From Bacteroidaceae bacterium (GTDB lineage Bacteria > Bacteroidota > Bacteroidia > Bacteroidales > Bacteroidaceae): a stretch of 64,000 nucleotides of DNA. The translations under genes were made by a program, and so were the position numbers. The notes under the pieces are model-generated. The model saw only the letters and a program-made list of their open reading frames with translations. It was not told the origin of the DNA and ran no database searches. Each line of letters starts with the position of its first letter. Within the stretch, counting starts at the first letter, position 1. The DNA is taken from NCBI GenBank assembly GCA_017619335.1, contig JAFZSP010000079.1, positions 1 through 64,000 of the forward strand. The letters run 5' to 3'. Shown here in pieces: positions 61,027 to 64,000 of this stretch.

Positions 61027-63147
61027 ATGAAAAAGATGAATCAAATTCTCATAAAAGCGTCACTCGCCATTGCCCTGGTGATGACTCTGGGACTGGTCTC
61101 CTGCTATGATGACGACCTGCCACCCGAGAGCCTCTACACCTATCAGAACGACATGATGAGTGACTACCTCAAGAAGAACAACCGCTTCTCTGAGTTTGCC
61201 AAGATTGTGGAGAAGGCCGGACGAATGGATCTGCTCTCCACCTATGGCACCTATACTTGTTTCGCTCCCACCAACGAGGCTGTGGCGGAGTTCCTCCGCT
61301 CCAGAGGGCTCTCCTCCGTGGATGACCTCACAGCCGAGGACTGCGACTCCATCACCTGCACCGCTCTGATTGACCAGATCTATTACTTGGTGGATCTGGA
61401 TGGCCGCTCCTCGCTGCGTGAGAACAACCTGATGGGCAGCAGCGTGATCGTGGAAGCCGTGAAGATTCCCTATTCGCTCACGGACAATGATATAGAGACC
61501 GACATCATCACTGACAGTGTGGTCACCTATCGTCTGAACCGTTCCGGCACCATCATCTATGAGCTGTCCAATGACTCCGTGGAAAACGGCGTCGTGCAGC
61601 CTGTGGATAAGGTGATCTCATGGTCCAATATGACACTGCCCTACGTGATGAAGGAAGACCCCTCCATCAGCATCTTCAACACCTGTCTGGCCCTCACCGG
61701 TCTGGACGAGGAGATGCAGCGCATTCAGGACCTGTCCTACGACCCCCGCTACTGGCGTGAGGAGAAGAAGATGGAAGGTCTGTACTTCAGCGGCGCCCAG
61801 TGGGACTACTGCCACGTTCCCGACCAGCGTAACTTCGGCTACACGGCCTTTGCCGTGCCGGACAGCATTCTGGCTAAGGTGTATGACATCAACAACTGGC
61901 AGGACCTTTACAAGTACGCCTGCAAGGTCTATAGCCCGGGTCAGACGCCGGAAGATTTCGGCAGTGATGAGGAAGCCCTCAGGCAGCCCACCAACCCGCT
62001 GCGCAAGCTGATTGCCTACCACCTCTTGGACCGCAAGGGAATGTATGACAAGCTCTACACCAACTGCACCGTCTTCCGCCGCGTGATCAATCCCACGGAA
62101 TGGTACAGCACCATGAATCCCTGTTCCACCGTGAAAGTGGAATACGTGTATGCCGCCAACTCAAAGTTCCATCAGACTTCTGAGCAGGTGAATGTGCTCT
62201 ACCTCAACCACATGTACGACTCTGACCGTCCACAGCTTGCCATGCGCGGCGCCATCGTGTCCAGAACGGTCAACGAGGGGCTCACGCAGCTGGCCCGCAA
62301 CGGTATCTATTATTATATTGACCGCCTCATTGACTATGGTCAGGAGACACAGGAGAAGGTGTTCAACGCCCGTATGCGCATGGACCTCTACACCCTCTTC
62401 CCCGAATTCATGAACAATGACCTCCGCACCGAGCTCACTGCCGGCCGCGGTAACCCGGAAGACCCTGATGCAGACGCCAAGAACTACATCTTCCCCGTGG
62501 GTTACTGTGACAATGTGGAAGTGGCAGAGGACGGTGACTTCATCTATCAGGGCTGCCGCAACTACTACTGGAGTTATGAGGGCGACGAACTGAACCTGCG
62601 TTCAGACAACGAGTCCTACGACATCACCTTCCAGCTGCCCAGCGTCCCGACAGGTCAGTACCAGATCCGTCTCGGATTCTGTGCCATGCCCCGTCGCGGT
62701 ATTGCTCAGTTCTACATCGACAACATCGCCCAAGGCATCCCCTTGGATATGCGTAGTCCCCAGACCACGGAGTTCGAGCGTGAGAAGCGCGGCTGGCAGC
62801 CGCTGAGCTCCCTCTCCGGCGAAGCCCTGGAACAGTGCAAGAAAGACATGCATAATGAAGGTTGGTATCATGGTCCTTTAGGCGTTCGCTACTCCACGCA
62901 GGGGCAGAACGGTCTGAAGAACGACAACCTCCTGAGCACCTCCAACTCTGCACCGTTTGCAGACGGCAACGGACTCCTCCGCAAAGTGATTTATGAAGGC
63001 CCGTTAGATGGCAACGTCAAACACACGATGCGCATCCGCTCGGTGTTGGCCATCGGCGGTGCCGAGCTCATGATTGACTATCTCGAAATCGTCCCCAAGA
63101 GCGTCTATGGTATTGAAGGCGAAGGCAAGGGCGAAGACGACCTGTAA
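61027..63147 (+). CDS. FAS1 lipoprotein with C-terminal beta-sandwich
   Basis: The 706-residue product has lipobox L-V-S-C (lipid Cys26). The first FAS1 unit is clear (about 50-210; G-T-Y-T-C-F-A-P-T-N-E-A-V-A-E-F and V-V-Q-P-V-D-K-V-I). A second (about 215-450) includes G-Y-T-A-F-A-V-P-D-S-I-L-A-K-V-Y and I-Y-Y-Y-I-D-R-L-I. The C-terminal 230 residues are a beta-rich domain (Y-Q-I-R-L-G-F-C-A-M-P; M-I-D-Y-L-E-I-V-P-K) like a carbohydrate-binding sandwich. It follows susD by 19 nt. Confidence 0.88.
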   Translation: MKKMNQILIKASLAIALVMTLGLVSCYDDDLPPESLYTYQNDMMSDYLKKNNRFSEFAKIVEKAGRMDLLSTYGTYTCFAPTNEAVAEFLRSRGLSSVDDLTAEDCDSITCTALIDQIYYLVDLDGRSSLRENNLMGSSVIVEAVKIPYSLTDNDIETDIITDSVVTYRLNRSGTIIYELSNDSVENGVVQPVDKVISWSNMTLPYVMKEDPSISIFNTCLALTGLDEEMQRIQDLSYDPRYWREEKKMEGLYFSGAQWDYCHVPDQRNFGYTAFAVPDSILAKVYDINNWQDLYKYACKVYSPGQTPEDFGSDEEALRQPTNPLRKLIAYHLLDRKGMYDKLYTNCTVFRRVINPTEWYSTMNPCSTVKVEYVYAANSKFHQTSEQVNVLYLNHMYDSDRPQLAMRGAIVSRTVNEGLTQLARNGIYYYIDRLIDYGQETQEKVFNARMRMDLYTLFPEFMNNDLRTELTAGRGNPEDPDADAKNYIFPVGYCDNVEVAEDGDFIYQGCRNYYWSYEGDELNLRSDNESYDITFQLPSVPTGQYQIRLGFCAMPRRGIAQFYIDNIAQGIPLDMRSPQTTEFEREKRGWQPLSSLSGEALEQCKKDMHNEGWYHGPLGVRYSTQGQNGLKNDNLLSTSNSAPFADGNGLLRKVIYEGPLDGNVKHTMRIRSVLAIGGAELMIDYLEIVPKSVYGIEGEGKGEDDL

Positions 63148-63195
63148 CCAGACTCGAATGTCGAATTATCGAAATGTCGAAATAACGAAAAGATT

Positions 63196-64000
63196 ATGAA
63201 AACAAGACACTATATTACAACGCTGGCTACGGCCTGTCTGACCGCCTTGGTACTTTTCTTCGGTGCCTGCACCGACGAGTGGGACTCCCACTACAAAGGC
63301 GAGGGACATGACTCTTCCGCAGACCAGCCTTCGTTACTGGAACTGGTCAAGGCCGACAGTGAATTGGCACAGTTCCTGCGCGTGCTCGAGCGCACAGGCT
63401 ATGACAAGGTGCTGGGGTCGCCACAAGCGCTCACCCTCTGGGCACCTGTCATCACAGAGGCCGAGGCAGACAGCGTCATAGCTCTCTATGCGGCACAGAA
63501 ACAGACCTTGATCACGATGCCCGACGGCTCACAGCGTTACATCCAGGACAAGGACAACAACGCCATCGTGCAGTTCGTGCAGAATCACATCGCGCTCTTC
63601 GGACGCTCCGTCAGCAAGGAGTACAATGATACCGTTCGCATGATGAATGGCAAGTACATGATTCTGCAAGACGACAATCTGAACGGTGTCGCTTTCACCC
63701 GCAAGAATGTCGTGGCCAACAATGGCATCTTCTACAAGATTGCACACAAGGAGCCGTTCTTCGCCAACGTCCGTGACTTCCTGGATATCAATCCCGAGCT
63801 TTCCAGCGTGGCCGCCTATTACACCCTCTTTGACAGCTACGACCTGGATGAAGCCAGCTCCGTGCAACGTGGCATCGTCGATGGCAAGATTGTCTATGCC
63901 GACTCCGTACTGACGCTCTCCAACCAGCTGCACAGCACCCTCGGATGGATCAACCGCGAGGACAGTTCCTACCTCTTCCTGGCACCCAGCAATGAGGTAT
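63196..64000 (+). CDS. FAS1 lipoprotein (partial, runs off right edge)
   Basis: ATG at 63196 opens a frame that stays open to the window end (268 codons). It has a lipoprotein signal with lipobox F-G-A-C (lipid Cys25) and T-D-E-W-D-S-H-Y. A FAS1 domain follows (S-L-L-E-L-V-K-A-D-S-E-L-A-Q-F; L-T-L-W-A-P-V-I; V-V-A-N-N-G-I-F-Y-K-I at its end), then the start of another (S-Y-L-F-L-A-P-S-N-E-V). It is the third FAS1 lipoprotein of the locus. The preceding 48-nt spacer contains short repeats of the type tcgaaatgtcgaaataacg. Confidence 0.88.
   Translation, partial: MKTRHYITTLATACLTALVLFFGACTDEWDSHYKGEGHDSSADQPSLLELVKADSELAQFLRVLERTGYDKVLGSPQALTLWAPVITEAEADSVIALYAAQKQTLITMPDGSQRYIQDKDNNAIVQFVQNHIALFGRSVSKEYNDTVRMMNGKYMILQDDNLNGVAFTRKNVVANNGIFYKIAHKEPFFANVRDFLDINPELSSVAAYYTLFDSYDLDEASSVQRGIVDGKIVYADSVLTLSNQLHSTLGWINREDSSYLFLAPSNEV

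Noticed and set aside
52954..63147. Classical polysaccharide utilisation locus
   Set aside because: No glycoside hydrolase, polysaccharide lyase, hybrid two-component or ECF/FecR regulator is adjacent in the visible part; only SusC, SusD and FAS1 lipoproteins are present.

Overview
The window looks like a chromosomal segment of a Bacteroidales bacterium, most likely Prevotellaceae or a close relative; genus cannot be set from sequence alone. The signs are Bacteroidota-type promoters (TTG, about 19-21 nt, TAnnTTTG) before many genes, SusC/SusD proteins, type III glutamine synthetase (glnN), class III fructose-1,6-bisphosphatase, both type A and type B T9SS sorting domains, and the trp gene order B-E-G-D-C-F-A.

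Layout. 1-6.6 kb: end of an unknown gene, then minus-strand envelope and lipoprotein genes (a barrel-like secreted protein, three small lipoproteins, a lipoprotein serpin) separated by repeats. 6.6-11.3 kb: an ECF sigma factor translationally coupled to a membrane-anchored beta-barrel protein, and mutS2. 11.5-21.8 kb (plus): carB, a carboxypeptidase-regulatory-like protein, nitroreductase, a DUF2520 protein, a KdsC-like phosphatase, Maf, a lipoprotein, an M64 peptidase and a GH43-like enzyme. 21.8-25.6 kb (minus): a four-gene operon (small membrane protein, Skp/OmpH-like lipoprotein, prmA, fbp). 25.6-30.1 kb (plus): pepD, a beta-helix lipoprotein, a TrpB2-type enzyme. 30.1-33.5 kb (minus): tRNA-Thr, mltG, glnN. 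33.6-35.6 kb: an SGNH esterase and a HAD phosphatase. 35.6-42.4 kb (minus): the complete trp operon behind an 18-residue leader peptide with three consecutive Trp codons and a terminator, i.e. a classical attenuator. 42.6-44.6 kb: two conserved proteins. 45-52.6 kb (minus): flavoprotein, large T9SS metallopeptidase-like protein, uvrA, T9SS type B protein. 52.8-64 kb (plus): a fasciclin (FAS1)-SusC-SusD-FAS1-FAS1 locus running off the right edge.

The most unusual feature is a set of nested palindromic repeats. One about 165 bp family occurs four times between genes (including inside the trp operon, between trpG and trpD) and once in frame inside the barrel/anti-sigma-like gene. mutS2 carries two other palindromic elements in frame, and carB has a possible one in its inter-domain linker. 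Two arrays of a 22-nt tandem repeat and several multi-hairpin intergenic regions are also present. The FAS1-SusCD locus has no carbohydrate-active enzyme in view and may be an uncharacterised surface system.
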